A DNA stretch of 51,214 bases from an uncultured Bacteroidales bacterium (GCA_944326235.1 CALVDH010000022.1:1-51214); one strand, 5' to 3'; counted from the stretch's first letter, positions 41,573-50,958 are shown. Notes: generated by a model from the sequence alone, not told the origin. Program-made: numbers and translations.

Positions 41573-42040
41573 ATGAAGAAATTTATCATTATCGCTATCG
41601 CGCTTTTCACAGCCGCAGCAGTCTACGCCCAGCCCCGCGCTATCGGCGGCAGGCTCGGTTATGGTCTGGAGCTCAACTACCAGCACTCCCTTGGGAACAA
41701 TATGCTGGACATTGATTTCGGTCTGCCCGGATTCTATGGTATCGAGGCAGCAGCCACCTATGACTGGGTATTCCCTATCAACTCATGGCAGGAGCAGGGT
41801 TCCTGGAACTGGTACGCAGGAGTCGGTGCCGGCGGCGGTATGTACGGTTTCAGCGATGTAGTAGGATACGTAGGAGTCGCAGGACGTATCGGAGTGGAAT
41901 ACAACTTCTGGTTCCCTATGAACCTGTCACTCGACTGGCGTCCTATCCTCGGTCCGCACTTCTACAACAATGGTGTAGGATTCAACTCGCTGGGTCTTTT
42001 CCAGGGAGGTATAGCACTCAGCATCCGCTATCTTTTCTAA
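41573..42040 (+). CDS. Small outer-membrane beta-barrel protein
   Basis: This 155-residue protein has a signal peptide (MKKFIIIAIALFTAAAVYA) and a mature chain of alternating aromatic and glycine-rich strands ending in LSIRYLF, an outer-membrane insertion signal with a terminal Phe. It is likely an eight-stranded barrel. Role unknown. It precedes the strong bidirectional terminator at 42057-42096. Confidence 0.8.
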   Translation: MKKFIIIAIALFTAAAVYAQPRAIGGRLGYGLELNYQHSLGNNMLDIDFGLPGFYGIEAAATYDWVFPINSWQEQGSWNWYAGVGAGGGMYGFSDVVGYVGVAGRIGVEYNFWFPMNLSLDWRPILGPHFYNNGVGFNSLGLFQGGIALSIRYLF

Positions 42041-42056
42041 AAGGTACGGCTGTATA

Positions 42057-42096
42057 TAAAAAAGTGGCGGAGCTTCCGGGCCCCGCCACTTTTTTG
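42057..42096. terminator. Bidirectional terminator between OMP gene and pheT
   Basis: The inverted repeat AAAAAAGTGGCGG ... CCCGCCACTTTTTT has a 13-bp arm with an A-tract on one side and a T-tract on the other, so it stops the plus-strand OMP operon and the minus-strand wzz-like-ftsY-pheT operon. Confidence 0.9.
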
Positions 42097-42114
42097 TTGC
42101 ACTTTACGGCACTC

Positions 42115-44580
42115 CTACCTCAGCACTGCTCCGAACTGATGCGACAGTGCTCCGAGTATGCGGCTGACCATCTGCTCTACATACTTGTCTGTAAGTGTCT
42201 TCTCGTAGTCCTGGAAGGTCAGGCTGACAGCGTACTGCTTCTTGCCGGCAGGTATCTTGTCCCCGCGGTATACGTCGAAGAGGACAACCTTGCGCAGGAG
42301 CTTTTTCTCGGCAGCCAGAGCCGCCTTGCGGATATCCGCGAACGAGACGTTCTCGTCCAGCAGCAGAGCCAGGTCACGGCGGACTTCAGGGTACTGCGGC
42401 AGTTCACGGTACTGCACCTTCTCCTTGAGGTAATGCTTTACGAGCAGGCTCCAGTTGATCTCAGCTGCAAACACTGGCTGCTTGATGTCCAACTGTCTCA
42501 GACGGGCCTGGGAAACCGTACCCAGCATGACCAGTGTCTTGCCGGAAGCAGGCACCGTGTACATGAGGCCCTCGGAGAAGAGGTCTGCCGGTGCCGGTGA
42601 GCAGTCGAGGTTATAGAGATTTACTCCCAGGCGCTTGAGCAGCAGTTCCACATATCCCTTGAGGGTGAAGAAATGTCCTGCACCGGTGGTATTCCTCCAG
42701 TACTGGGTACCCTTGCCTACGACGAACATGGACAGATGCATCTGCTCGCTGTAGGAGGCCAGGTTGTTTACAGGATCATTCTCTCCCTTAGGCTCATAGC
42801 GGTATACATTGCCCATCTCGAAGAGCTTCAGGTCTCCGGCCTGACGGTTCAGATTGTAGGCTACCACTTCCAGACCGCTGAAAAGCAGTGTCTGGCGCAT
42901 GGCGTTGAGATCCGAGCTGAGCGGGTTGATGACCATCGGAAGGTTGGCCTTGGGATATGTCCTGAGCCCGGTATAGTAGTCGGCCTTGGTCAGGGAATTG
43001 TTCATGCACTCCATGAAACCGTTGGCGGCCAGCAGGTCACAGGCTTTTACACGGACTGTCTCGGGGTCAGGGTTAGGGGTATTGTCGTATGATGAGACTA
43101 TCCTGTCCGGAAGCTCGATATTGTCATAGCCGTAGATCCTGAGCACCTCCTCCACTACGTCGCACTCCCGGTATACGTCCACCTTGTAGGTAGGTACGGT
43201 CACCTCGGCTCCGCGGTCATCGGAGGAGAGGATGCCGAAGTCCATAAAACGCAGTATCTTGAGAATGGTCTCAGCACCTATCTTCTTGCCCATCAGTGCC
43301 TCCATCCTGCCGAAATCCAACTGCACCCGCTTGCGCTCAAGCTGCTCGGGATAGTCCTCGCGTACACAGCCCACTACTCGCGCCCCGGCCAGTTCCTGCA
43401 TCAGCAGGGCGGCACGGCAGGCTGCGTAGGGTATGATCTCGGGGTCAGTGCCGCGCTCGTAGCGGAATGAGGCGTCTGTCTTGATGCCCAGACGTTTGGA
43501 GGTCTTACGGATAGACGTAGGGTTGAAGTACGCACTCTCCAGGAAGACCGTGGTGGTAGAGTCAGTGATACCGGATTCCAGGCCTCCGAATACACCTGCG
43601 ATACACATAGGCTTCTCGGTATTGCAGATCATCAGATCCTGTGCGGACAGGATGTGCTCCACTCCGTCAAGGGTGACGAACTTCTCACCTTCGGCTGCAC
43701 GGCGTACAACCACCTTGCCTCCTGTAATCCTGGACGCGTCAAAGGCATGGAGGGGCTGACCGATTTCCATGAGTATGAAGTTGGTGATATCCACCACGTT
43801 GTTGATGGGCCTCAGCCCTACAGCCAGCAGTTTCTTCTGCAGCCACTCGGGAGAGGGTGCTATCTTGATGTCGGTAAGGGTTATGCCCATATAGCGGGGA
43901 GCACCGTCATGACTGATCACCTCGATGGGAATGGACTCTCCTTCGCCCTCGCGGAACGAGGACACGTCCGGAAGTGTCAGTTCTCCGCCCAGACCGTTGA
44001 GTCTCAGCCATGCCGAGAGGTCACGGGCGACTCCGATATGGGAGGCTCCGTCCACCCTGTTGGGTGTCAGCCCTATCGTAAACACAGTATCAGAACCCAG
44101 ATGCAGATATTCCCTGGCGGGAGTACCTACGACGGCCTCGGGCTCAAGTACCATAATACCGTCATGCGATGTGCCTATACCCAGCTCGTCCTCCGCGCAG
44201 ATCATTCCGAAGGACTCGGCTCCGCGGATCTTGGATTTCTTGATCTTGATCCTGGTTCCGTCGGGTGCGGGCAGACTGGTTCCGACTGTAGCCAGCAGAA
44301 CTTTCTGACCTGCCGCCACATTGGGTGCGCCGCACACTACCTGCAGCAGTTCTCCGTCCTGCGAGGCACGGACTTTGGTGATATGGAGATGATCCGAGTC
44401 GGGATGAGGAGCGCACTCCACCACCTCTGCTACAACAACACCCTCCAGACCGCCTGGGATATCCTCTACAGTATTGATTTCCTCTACTTCCAGACCTATG
44501 AAAGTCAGAATCTGGGCCACTCTCTCGGGGGAGAGATCGAAAGAGACATACTCTTTCAGCCAATTATATGAAACATCCAT
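42115..44580 (-). CDS. pheT: Phenylalanine-tRNA ligase beta subunit
   Basis: This 821-residue protein has the full PheT domain order: start MDVSYNWLKEYVSFDL, an OB-fold tRNA-binding domain (about 40-150, with VVCGAPNVAAGQ), B3/B4 editing domain, B5 domain, a synthetase-like core (RDLALLLDENVSF near the C-terminal region), and a ferredoxin-fold anticodon-binding domain at the end. It charges tRNA-Phe as an alpha2beta2 enzyme with PheS, which is not in the window. It lies 21 bp after ftsY. Confidence 0.97.
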   Translation of the reverse strand: MDVSYNWLKEYVSFDLSPERVAQILTFIGLEVEEINTVEDIPGGLEGVVVAEVVECAPHPDSDHLHITKVRASQDGELLQVVCGAPNVAAGQKVLLATVGTSLPAPDGTRIKIKKSKIRGAESFGMICAEDELGIGTSHDGIMVLEPEAVVGTPAREYLHLGSDTVFTIGLTPNRVDGASHIGVARDLSAWLRLNGLGGELTLPDVSSFREGEGESIPIEVISHDGAPRYMGITLTDIKIAPSPEWLQKKLLAVGLRPINNVVDITNFILMEIGQPLHAFDASRITGGKVVVRRAAEGEKFVTLDGVEHILSAQDLMICNTEKPMCIAGVFGGLESGITDSTTTVFLESAYFNPTSIRKTSKRLGIKTDASFRYERGTDPEIIPYAACRAALLMQELAGARVVGCVREDYPEQLERKRVQLDFGRMEALMGKKIGAETILKILRFMDFGILSSDDRGAEVTVPTYKVDVYRECDVVEEVLRIYGYDNIELPDRIVSSYDNTPNPDPETVRVKACDLLAANGFMECMNNSLTKADYYTGLRTYPKANLPMVINPLSSDLNAMRQTLLFSGLEVVAYNLNRQAGDLKLFEMGNVYRYEPKGENDPVNNLASYSEQMHLSMFVVGKGTQYWRNTTGAGHFFTLKGYVELLLKRLGVNLYNLDCSPAPADLFSEGLMYTVPASGKTLVMLGTVSQARLRQLDIKQPVFAAEINWSLLVKHYLKEKVQYRELPQYPEVRRDLALLLDENVSFADIRKAALAAEKKLLRKVVLFDVYRGDKIPAGKKQYAVSLTFQDYEKTLTDKYVEQMVSRILGALSHQFGAVLR

Positions 44581-44601
44581 GTCGTTATAATTTACTCTCT
44601 T

Positions 44602-45564
44602 CTAGTCAAATAATGAATCCACAAATGCTTTTTTATCGAAAATCTGAAGATCCTCTATGCCCTCTCCCACACCTATGAACTTGACCGGGATATTGAACTG
44701 ATCCGCGATACCCAGGACCACTCCTCCCTTGGCCGTACCGTCCAGCTTCGTAACGGCGAGAGCAGTGACATCGGTGGCCTTGGTAAATTCCCGGGCCTGA
44801 ACGAAGGCGTTCTGACCGGTAGAGCCGTCTAAAACCAGAAGGACTTCGTGGGGAGCATCGGGAACGACCTTGCGCATGACATTGCGTATCTTGGTAAGTT
44901 CGTTCATCAGATTTATCTTATTATGCAGACGGCCGGCCGTATCAATCAGTACCACATCGATATCCTGGGCCACGGCTGACTTGACCGTATCGAAGGCCAC
45001 GGACGCCGGATCAGCACCCATGTTCTGCTTCACTATGGGAACTCCCGCCCTCTCGCTCCAGATCACCAGCTGGTCTACGGCCGCGGCACGGAAGGTATCG
45101 GCCGCTCCCAGCATGACCTTCTTGCCGGATGCCTTGAGATTGGCCGCCAGCTTTCCGATAGTTGTCGTCTTGCCGACTCCGTTGACGCCGACCACCATTA
45201 TCACATAAGGTTTCTTGGAAAAATCGAACACCGGGGCATCCTCCTTTCCCTCCACATCCAGCAGCGACGCCATTTCCTCCTTGAGGATGGAGCGCAGCTC
45301 CGCGGCATTCATATACTTGTCCCTCGCCACTCTCTCCTCCAGCATATCGATAATCTTCAACGTGGTGTCCACACCCACGTCAGAGGCGATGAGAGCATCC
45401 TCTATAGCATCCAGGACATCATCGTCCACTTTGGACTTGCCCGCCACCGCGCGGGAGAGTCTGTCGAACAATCCTCTTTTGGTCTTCTCCAGACCTCTGT
45501 CCAGAGACTCCTTGTCGCGAAGGACTTCCTCCTTGTCGCGATTTTTTCTACTGAACCACGACAT
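44602..45564 (-). CDS. ftsY: Signal recognition particle receptor FtsY
   Basis: This 320-residue SRP GTPase has G1 GVNGVGKTTTIGKLA, the DTFRAAAVDQL motif, G3 DTAGRLH, and G4 TKLDGTAKGG. The acidic membrane-binding A domain of E. coli FtsY is missing, as is usual in this phylum; a short basic start precedes the N domain. It docks ribosome-SRP complexes at the membrane. Its ATG overlaps the stop of the Wzz-like gene by one base. Confidence 0.97.
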   Translation of the reverse strand: MSWFSRKNRDKEEVLRDKESLDRGLEKTKRGLFDRLSRAVAGKSKVDDDVLDAIEDALIASDVGVDTTLKIIDMLEERVARDKYMNAAELRSILKEEMASLLDVEGKEDAPVFDFSKKPYVIMVVGVNGVGKTTTIGKLAANLKASGKKVMLGAADTFRAAAVDQLVIWSERAGVPIVKQNMGADPASVAFDTVKSAVAQDIDVVLIDTAGRLHNKINLMNELTKIRNVMRKVVPDAPHEVLLVLDGSTGQNAFVQAREFTKATDVTALAVTKLDGTAKGGVVLGIADQFNIPVKFIGVGEGIEDLQIFDKKAFVDSLFD

Positions 45565-46763
45565 TACGCAACTACCTCCCCATTATTCATTCTCCCGGCT
45601 TCCGCCTCTTCTTCCTCCTCAGTCCTCCATTTGCGCGGCCAGCTTGAGCCCTGATGCTTGATGAAGTCCAGTCCGAACACTGATGCACATCCGAGACAGC
45701 CTCCGAGGAATGTGAACGCAATCAATATGACAGCCCTTTTAGGCTTGGATTTCTCGACGGGAACCACTATCGGCTTGATTACGGAAAGCACCGGCGTGTC
45801 CTCCTTTACCTGGAGTTCCACCTGCACTCTCTGACGGGCCAGCTCGGTATAGATAGTGTTGGCAAGGTCATACTCCTGACGCAGTCTGCTCTCCGCTATC
45901 TGTGCAGTAGCGGAGGTGATACCCCGGTTGGAATCCCTGAAACGGGCATAGGCCAGCTGCTTCTCCTCGAAATCTGCCTTGGCCTCATCGAACCTGGCGT
46001 TGACAAAATCAAGTGTGGACTTGGCTTTCTCTATCTTATACTCTGTCACATATTTTTCCAACAGATTGAAGGCAGCTTTGGCCAGCTCCGCCGCAGCCAC
46101 CGGCTCACCCATGCGGGCGGAGAGCTCGACATAGCCGTCCTTATCATTTATAGTGATGGATACCAGCTGAGTGAGTGCTTTCATACATGAGTACTCGTCT
46201 TCCGAAAGAGTGTTGAGTCCGCTGTCAGCAGTCTCAAGGGAATCTTCTCCGCTCTTGTCTCCCCTGATAGCCCCAAGGATCACTCCGGGCAGACCTATCG
46301 TGTACTTCTTTATGGTTCCGAAAAACGTGGGCTTGTTGTATTCCTCATTGGTAAAATAATCGAACAGGGTTATCTTCTCCGGCCACTCCTCGAACTTGAT
46401 GGGAGTGTACATCAGGTCCTTGACATAATCCACATTGGACAGCAGCTGAGGATACACAGTCGGGGACATGGCGTCTCCTCCTCCCATCTGCCCCAGATTG
46501 ATACCGGCCAGTGACGCCAGGGAGGACACAGACGAACTCACGCCGCTCTTGCCTGTCTGGGGTACGAAAGTAGTGGAGGCCGTAAATTCCTTCTGGGAAA
46601 AAAGCGCCACCATAAGGCCCAGGACCATAAAGGCCGCAGTCACGTAGATGATGAATATTTTCTTCTTCCACAGTCTCTTCACGAGAGCGATAAGGTCAAT
46701 CTCCTGCTCCTGCACATCTGCCGGCTGGCTGACAGGCTGCTGAATATTCTGCTGTTCTGACAT
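45564..46763 (-). CDS. Wzz-like chain length determinant family protein
   Basis: This 399-residue protein has two membrane segments, one near 34-54 after the cytoplasmic motif EIDLIALVKRLWKKK, and one near 350-372 (AVILIAFTFLGGCLGCA). Between them is a long periplasmic region with coiled-coil stretches (FDEAKADFEEKQLAYARFRD). This is the Wzz/PCP architecture that sets polysaccharide chain length. No other polysaccharide genes are near. Its stop overlaps ftsY by one base, an unusual partner in an operon with ftsY and pheT. Confidence 0.85.
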   Translation of the reverse strand: MSEQQNIQQPVSQPADVQEQEIDLIALVKRLWKKKIFIIYVTAAFMVLGLMVALFSQKEFTASTTFVPQTGKSGVSSSVSSLASLAGINLGQMGGGDAMSPTVYPQLLSNVDYVKDLMYTPIKFEEWPEKITLFDYFTNEEYNKPTFFGTIKKYTIGLPGVILGAIRGDKSGEDSLETADSGLNTLSEDEYSCMKALTQLVSITINDKDGYVELSARMGEPVAAAELAKAAFNLLEKYVTEYKIEKAKSTLDFVNARFDEAKADFEEKQLAYARFRDSNRGITSATAQIAESRLRQEYDLANTIYTELARQRVQVELQVKEDTPVLSVIKPIVVPVEKSKPKRAVILIAFTFLGGCLGCASVFGLDFIKHQGSSWPRKWRTEEEEEAEAGRMNNGEVVA

Positions 46764-46827
46764 AGTTATAATTTAATTGTTCGTTAATCTCACAATCTGC
46801 AAAAATATGAAATCAGTTACTATTATC

Positions 46828-46855
46828 CAAATATAGAATTACTTTACTACATTTG
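46828..46855. promoter_or_regulatory. Divergent promoters of wzz-like-ftsY-pheT and EamA gene
   Basis: Minus-strand TATATTTG (46828-46835) faces the Wzz-like gene and plus-strand TACATTTG (46848-46855) faces the EamA gene, which would have a leader of about 14 nt. The -33 boxes are not clear. A second minus-strand match, TATTTTTG, lies near 46800. Confidence 0.5.
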
Positions 46856-46875
46856 CACCGCACTATATACAAGAT

Positions 46876-47817
46876 ATGAACCAGAAGACCAAAGGCTACA
46901 TCCTGGGAACCGTCGCCGCCGCCACTTACGGCATGAACCCGCTGTTCGCACTGCCGCTGTACAAGGACGGCATGAACCCCGAATCCGTACTGTTTTTCCG
47001 ATACCTCCTGGCCATTCCTATCCTGGCCGTCATGATCCATGCCCGCGGACGCTCCTTCAGGGTCAGCCGCAAGGAGACTCTCACTCTCATAGTCATGGGA
47101 CTTCTGGTGGCCGTATCCTCCCTCACCCTCTTTCAGAGCTACAACTTCATGGAAGCCGGTATCGCATCCACCATCCTCTTCGTCTACCCCATAATGGTCG
47201 CCGTCATCATGGCTCTGGTGTTCAAGGAGAAGATCAGCCTGCAGACCGCCCTCTGCATGGCCCTTGCCCTGGGAGGCATAGCCCTGCTGTACAAAGGCCC
47301 GGACGGAGCGACCCTGAGTCTCATCGGTACGGTACTTGCCCTGGCCTCCGCCCTTACCTACGCCATATATATAGTAGGTATCAACCAGACCACCCTCAGG
47401 AACACAGCCACCCTGACCGTTACCTTCTACGTACTGGTCTTCGGTGTATCACTATTCATAATCCGGCTGCTCACGGGAGTCGAGCTGACCACTCCCTCCC
47501 ACTGGTACATGTGGGCCAACATCCTGGCGCTCTCCATCTTCCCCACAGCCATATCCTTCCTCTGCACCACCAGCGCAATACAGTACATAGGCTCCACACC
47601 CACTGCCATCCTCGGTGCCCTGGAGCCGGTGACAGCCATATTTTTCGGCATTACCGTCTTCGGAGAGCGGATGACGGCCCGCGAGGGACTGGGCATAGTG
47701 ATGATCCTGATAGCCGTCACATTCGTCATCGCCGGGGGCAGCATCACCCTGCAGATGACCCGCTTCAGGAAGATGTTTCCCAAACTTCCCCGCCGCCGCA
47801 GACAGAAACAAGACTAA
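46876..47817 (+). CDS. EamA/DMT superfamily transporter
   Basis: This 313-residue protein has ten hydrophobic segments arranged as two EamA repeats; each carries a family motif (NFMEAGIASTILFVYPIM in the first, PTAILGALEPVTAIFFG in the second). The substrate is not known; family members export amino acids or metabolites. A basic tail (FRKMFPKLPRRRRQK) ends the protein. It precedes the GH89 pseudogene by 14 bp. Confidence 0.9.
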   Translation: MNQKTKGYILGTVAAATYGMNPLFALPLYKDGMNPESVLFFRYLLAIPILAVMIHARGRSFRVSRKETLTLIVMGLLVAVSSLTLFQSYNFMEAGIASTILFVYPIMVAVIMALVFKEKISLQTALCMALALGGIALLYKGPDGATLSLIGTVLALASALTYAIYIVGINQTTLRNTATLTVTFYVLVFGVSLFIIRLLTGVELTTPSHWYMWANILALSIFPTAISFLCTTSAIQYIGSTPTAILGALEPVTAIFFGITVFGERMTAREGLGIVMILIAVTFVIAGGSITLQMTRFRKMFPKLPRRRRQKQD

Positions 47818-47831
47818 TCCACCCACCGCCT

Positions 47832-49533
47832 ATGAAACACCCTGCCGCAGTTATTTTACTCTGCATTGCCGCCCTTACACGGACCATATCCGCATCATGC
47901 CACGAAGGCATTTCCCCTTCAGCACCGGTCTATTCTCTCATAGAACGTATCTGTCCCGGCTCCTCCGGAAATTTTATCATACTGATTGACACCGCTGCGT
48001 CAGGATCTTTCTTTGAGCTCAGCCAGAGCCCTGACGGACGTATCTCCATCTCTGCGGACTGCCCAGTAAGCGCCGCCGCCGGACTCAACTGGTACCTTAA
48101 ATATTACGCCGGCATCCACCTGAGCTGGAACTGCATGCGGGCGGAACTTCCGACAGAATTGCCTCCTGTGCCCACTCCGGAGCGCCGTACTACCCGCTCG
48201 CAATACCGCTATTACCTCAATTACTGCACATTCTCCTACACCATGGCCTTCTGGGACTGGGCCCGGTGGGAGCAGGAACTGGATTGGATGGCCCTCCACG
48301 GCACCAACCTATGTCTCGCGGCGGTAGGTTCCGACGCACTGTGGATCAACGTCCTGCACCGCCTCGGATACTCCGGTGCCGATGCCGCGGACTTCATAGC
48401 CGGACCCGCATTCCAAGCCTGGTGGCTGATGAACAATCTCGAAGGCTGGGGCGGTCCCAATCCCCCCTCATGGTACATCCGCAATACTGAACTGCAGAAG
48501 AAAATCCTCGCCCGCATGGCAGAGCTGGGAATCGAGCCGGTCCTGCCCGGATACTCCGGAATGCTGCCGCATGACGCAGCGGAGCGCCTGGGGCTGAATG
48601 TCGCGGATCCGGGACTGTGGCAGGGATATCACCGTCCCGCATTCCTGCAGCCCGAGGACGATAATTTCCAGAAAATAGCTGATATCTACTACGAGGAATC
48701 GGAAAAACTCTTCGGCAATGCCCGCTTCTACAGCATGGATCCATTCCACGAGGGAGGCAGAACGGCCGGGGTCGACCTGGAGGCTGCTGGCACGGTCCAT
48801 CTACGAATGTCCCGCCGCCTCCACCCAGCAGGGCACCCACGAGTCCATCTTCTGCGCACGTCCGTCCCTGAACACCTACCAGGCTTCTTCCTGGTCTGAG
48901 ATGTCGGACTACTACGACCCGGCTGATGTAATCTTGGCTGCAGACCTCATGGTGCAGGCTGCCCCGGATTTTGCCGGATGTGATAACTTTGAATATGACC
49001 TGGTGGATATCCTGCGTCAGGCTATCGCAGAAAAAGGCAGGCTTACTTACAAGGCTATCCAACAAGCATATACCAGCCGCGACACAGCAGCTCTGCGCTC
49101 ACATGGAGAAAACTTTCTGACACTGATACTGCTCCAGGACAGCCTGCTGTCATCGCGGAGAGAATTTATGGTAGGCAACTGGATAGCACAGGCCAGGGCA
49201 CTGGGCGAGGATGAGGCCATGAAAGACTGGCTCGAATGGAACGCCCGTGTCCAGATAACCACATGGGGCAACCGCACCGCCTCCGATACCGGCGGTCTGC
49301 ATGACTACGCGCACAAGGAATGGTCCGGCCTCCTTGCCGACTTCTACTACCTGCGCTGGAAAATCTGGCTCGACAGGCTTCTGGCCGACCCCACTGGTCC
49401 CGACCCCGCCCTCTCCATCGACTACTACTCTCTCGAAGAGCCCTGGACCCTGCGTAAGAACACCTATCCCTCCAAACCCACCTCTTCTCCCATCCCGACC
49501 GCCATACGTATCTGGTCCACCATCCCGGAGTAA
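47832..49533 (+). pseudogene. Alpha-N-acetylglucosaminidase (GH89), internally deleted and frameshifted
   Basis: The first frame (47832 to about 48790) has a signal peptide, then GH89 sequence: FWDWARWEQELDWMALHG, NNLEGWGGPNPPSWY, LPGYSGMLP, and DPFHEGGRTAGVDL. The second frame (about 48775 to 49533) gives the C-terminal GH89 part: TWRLLARSIYECP, ARPSLNTYQASSW, and WNARVQITTWGNR. The two meet out of frame at GACCTGGAGGCTGCTGGCA (about 48774-48792). By comparison with human NAGLU, roughly 150-200 residues between them are missing, including the region of the nucleophile glutamate. The intact family is about 700-750 residues. The enzyme would remove terminal alpha-GlcNAc from host glycans. The copy cannot be active. 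Confidence 0.85.
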
Positions 49534-49593
49534 AGCAGATACAACAACACAAGCCGCCAGCAGACTGCCTCCAAACCCGTCAGCACACCCACA

Positions 49594-49745
49594 ATCGAGA
49601 AGGTGACGGGTCAAATGACTTTTCTCCACCACCTTCTCGAATTCGTTATAAGCCGACCTGCCCCAGAGGCCTTCCTCGCCGGCCCTACCCGGGCCCCCCA
49701 TCCGGAAGGTGCCGGCGAAAGTGCCGTTTGCCCGTCACCTTTTCG
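49594..49745. repeat. Degenerate copy of the 106-bp dispersed repeat
   Basis: Collinear and in the same orientation as the repeat at 1-212. It keeps TTTTCTCCACCACCTTCT, TTCGTTATAAGC, CTCGCCGG and AAGGTGCCGGCGAAAGTGCC, with many substitutions elsewhere. GAGAAGGTG and CACCTTCTC form an inverted repeat inside it. It lies 60 bases after the pseudogene stop. Confidence 0.75.
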
Positions 49746-49806
49746 TTTTGGTCTCGTCCAACCTTTTGCATCTTCCTCATTCCAAAGCCTTCCCACTTAC
49801 CTCTTC

Positions 49807-50238
49807 ACTCCTTCGAAAGGAGTAGTGTTTTCCCGTTATTCGTCCGCTCCTTCTGAAGGGGTAAAGGGATCTCATATATAGTATTTCCATTGTACAGAGC
49901 CTGCAGAGGCGATACCGTTGCTCCCGCACTTTCATACTCAATCCGAAGGAGTCGTGCTTTCCAGTGATTCGTCCACTCCTTCCGTAGGAGTCGGCTCGGA
50001 GTTTCTTCTTACCGGACTCGCTCCGATTTCTTATCCGTAATGTGAGTAGTTTTATCGCATTTTAGTCTCACCTTCCGAAGGTGTGCAGTTTCCCCCGTTT
50101 CTATCTCACCTTCCAAAGGTGGGATTTCAGCAAATGTGTCCCACAGGCTATGTAAAGCCGTTTTCCCCTGACGTGCCACATATCCACCTTCCGAAGGCGG
50201 GCCATATCCGGCAGTTTCCGTATCACCTTCGGAAGGTG
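49807..50238. repeat. Array of eight short palindromes
   Basis: Four copies of type ACTCCTTC-nGAAGGAGT: 49807-49823, 49846-49862, 49936-49952 (degenerate) and 49975-49991. Four copies of type CACCTTCCGAAGGTG follow: 50069-50083, 50107-50121, 50185-50199 and 50224-50238. Both arms often change together, as in CACCTTCCGAAGGTG against CACCTTCGGAAGGTG. The sequence between copies is also related: several have TTTCC followed by GTnATTCGTCC or by GTTTC/GTATC directly before the next palindrome. No gene overlaps. Confidence 0.8.
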
Positions 50239-50254
50239 AGTGCGTCTCTCTTTA

Positions 50255-50399
50255 CCACAATGGCAGAGAAATGCGGGAATCGGTGCCGTTGTGGAAAGGG
50301 TCCGGAGAGGCAATGCAGTCCAGAAGGCATGCTGGAAGGGTGAGGCGGAAAATAACGTACTGCAACGGCAGTGAATCGCGGGAAATGCTGCCGTTGCGG
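50255..50399. repeat. Two related 40-base hairpins with covarying stems
   Basis: Hairpin A is 50255-50294 and hairpin B is 50360-50399. Aligned without gaps they match at 30 of 40 positions. Stem A has 11 pairs and stem B 12, with A-T in A replaced by G-C in B at the third pair and wobble replaced by Watson-Crick at the seventh. Both loops keep GCGGGAA. This is the pattern expected of conserved structure in RNA or single-stranded DNA. Confidence 0.7.
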
Positions 50400-50690
50400 T
50401 TTCACTCCGTGCCGGCAAGAGAACGAAAATGAACAGTGAGCGCATGTGAATCCAGGAACGCCCTGACACCCTGAGACTTAGCGGATATGGCCGTGGACGC
50501 GTCAGTTTTCAAAACGGACGAAAGCACATAGTTATGTCGTTCCTAACTGACCACAAAGGGGTTACAGAAACAGGGTGTGCGGGGACGGAAAGACGGAAAA
50601 CACAGGACGAACCGGAACGGAGTCTGCCGGCACACCAAAGCAGACCGCCGGCGAAAAGGACGACGCCAAAGACCCCTGACGCACGACAAC
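50400..50690. other. Gene-free stretch
   Basis: No gene, RNA or strong repeat was seen here. Open frames on both strands are of low complexity and typical of high-GC DNA. Confidence 0.6.
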
Positions 50691-50795
50691 AAAAAAGCCC
50701 TGAAACAACACCCGCCCCTTGGAGCCGAGACCCCGACCATGCAACGAACCACCATCGCACGAAGACATAAAAAACCCGGGGGAATAACCTCCGGG

Positions 50796-50856
50796 GCAAC
50801 ATCGGAGCGCAGCGACCGGCCCCCTTCCCCACGGGAAGGGCGGGGGGATGGGTAGA
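50796..50856. repeat. Dispersed GC-rich hairpin element, copy B
   Basis: It has CGGAGCGCAGCGACC, then hairpin CCCTTCCCC-ACG-GGAAGGG, then GGGTAGA, in the same order as copy A at 27901-27965. It sits between the two rrn terminator copies. Confidence 0.6.
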
Positions 50857-50916
50857 CACCCGCCCCTTGGAGCCCCACCCCGGACCACGCCACGGACCAC
50901 CGCAGCACGAAGACAT

Positions 50917-50950
50917 AAAAAAAGCCCCCGGGGATCAGTCCTCCGGGGGC
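50917..50950 (-). terminator. Intrinsic terminator of the rrn operon
   Basis: On the minus strand GCCCCCGG pairs with CCGGGGGC around an 11-base loop (50924-50950) and is followed by seven T (50917-50923). It lies about 10 bases after the 5S rRNA 3' end. Confidence 0.9.
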
Positions 50951-50958
50951 TCTAAGGG

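Larger units (their letters stand above)
50708..50950 (-). repeat. Tandem duplication of the rrn terminator region, 148-bp period
   Basis: The segments ACACCCGCCCCTTGGAGCC (50708 and 50856) and GAAGACATAAAAAA (50761 and 50909) recur exactly 148 bp apart, and each is followed by a GC hairpin. Unit 2 has a weaker terminator hairpin (about 50775-50796) with six T on the minus strand. A third, more worn trace (GACAACAAAAAAGCCC) lies at about 50686-50700. Confidence 0.75.

Noticed and set aside
49807..50238. CRISPR array
   Set aside because: Repeats are short palindromes of two kinds with sequence changes, spacing is uneven, and the segments between them are similar to each other instead of unique. 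No cas gene is nearby.
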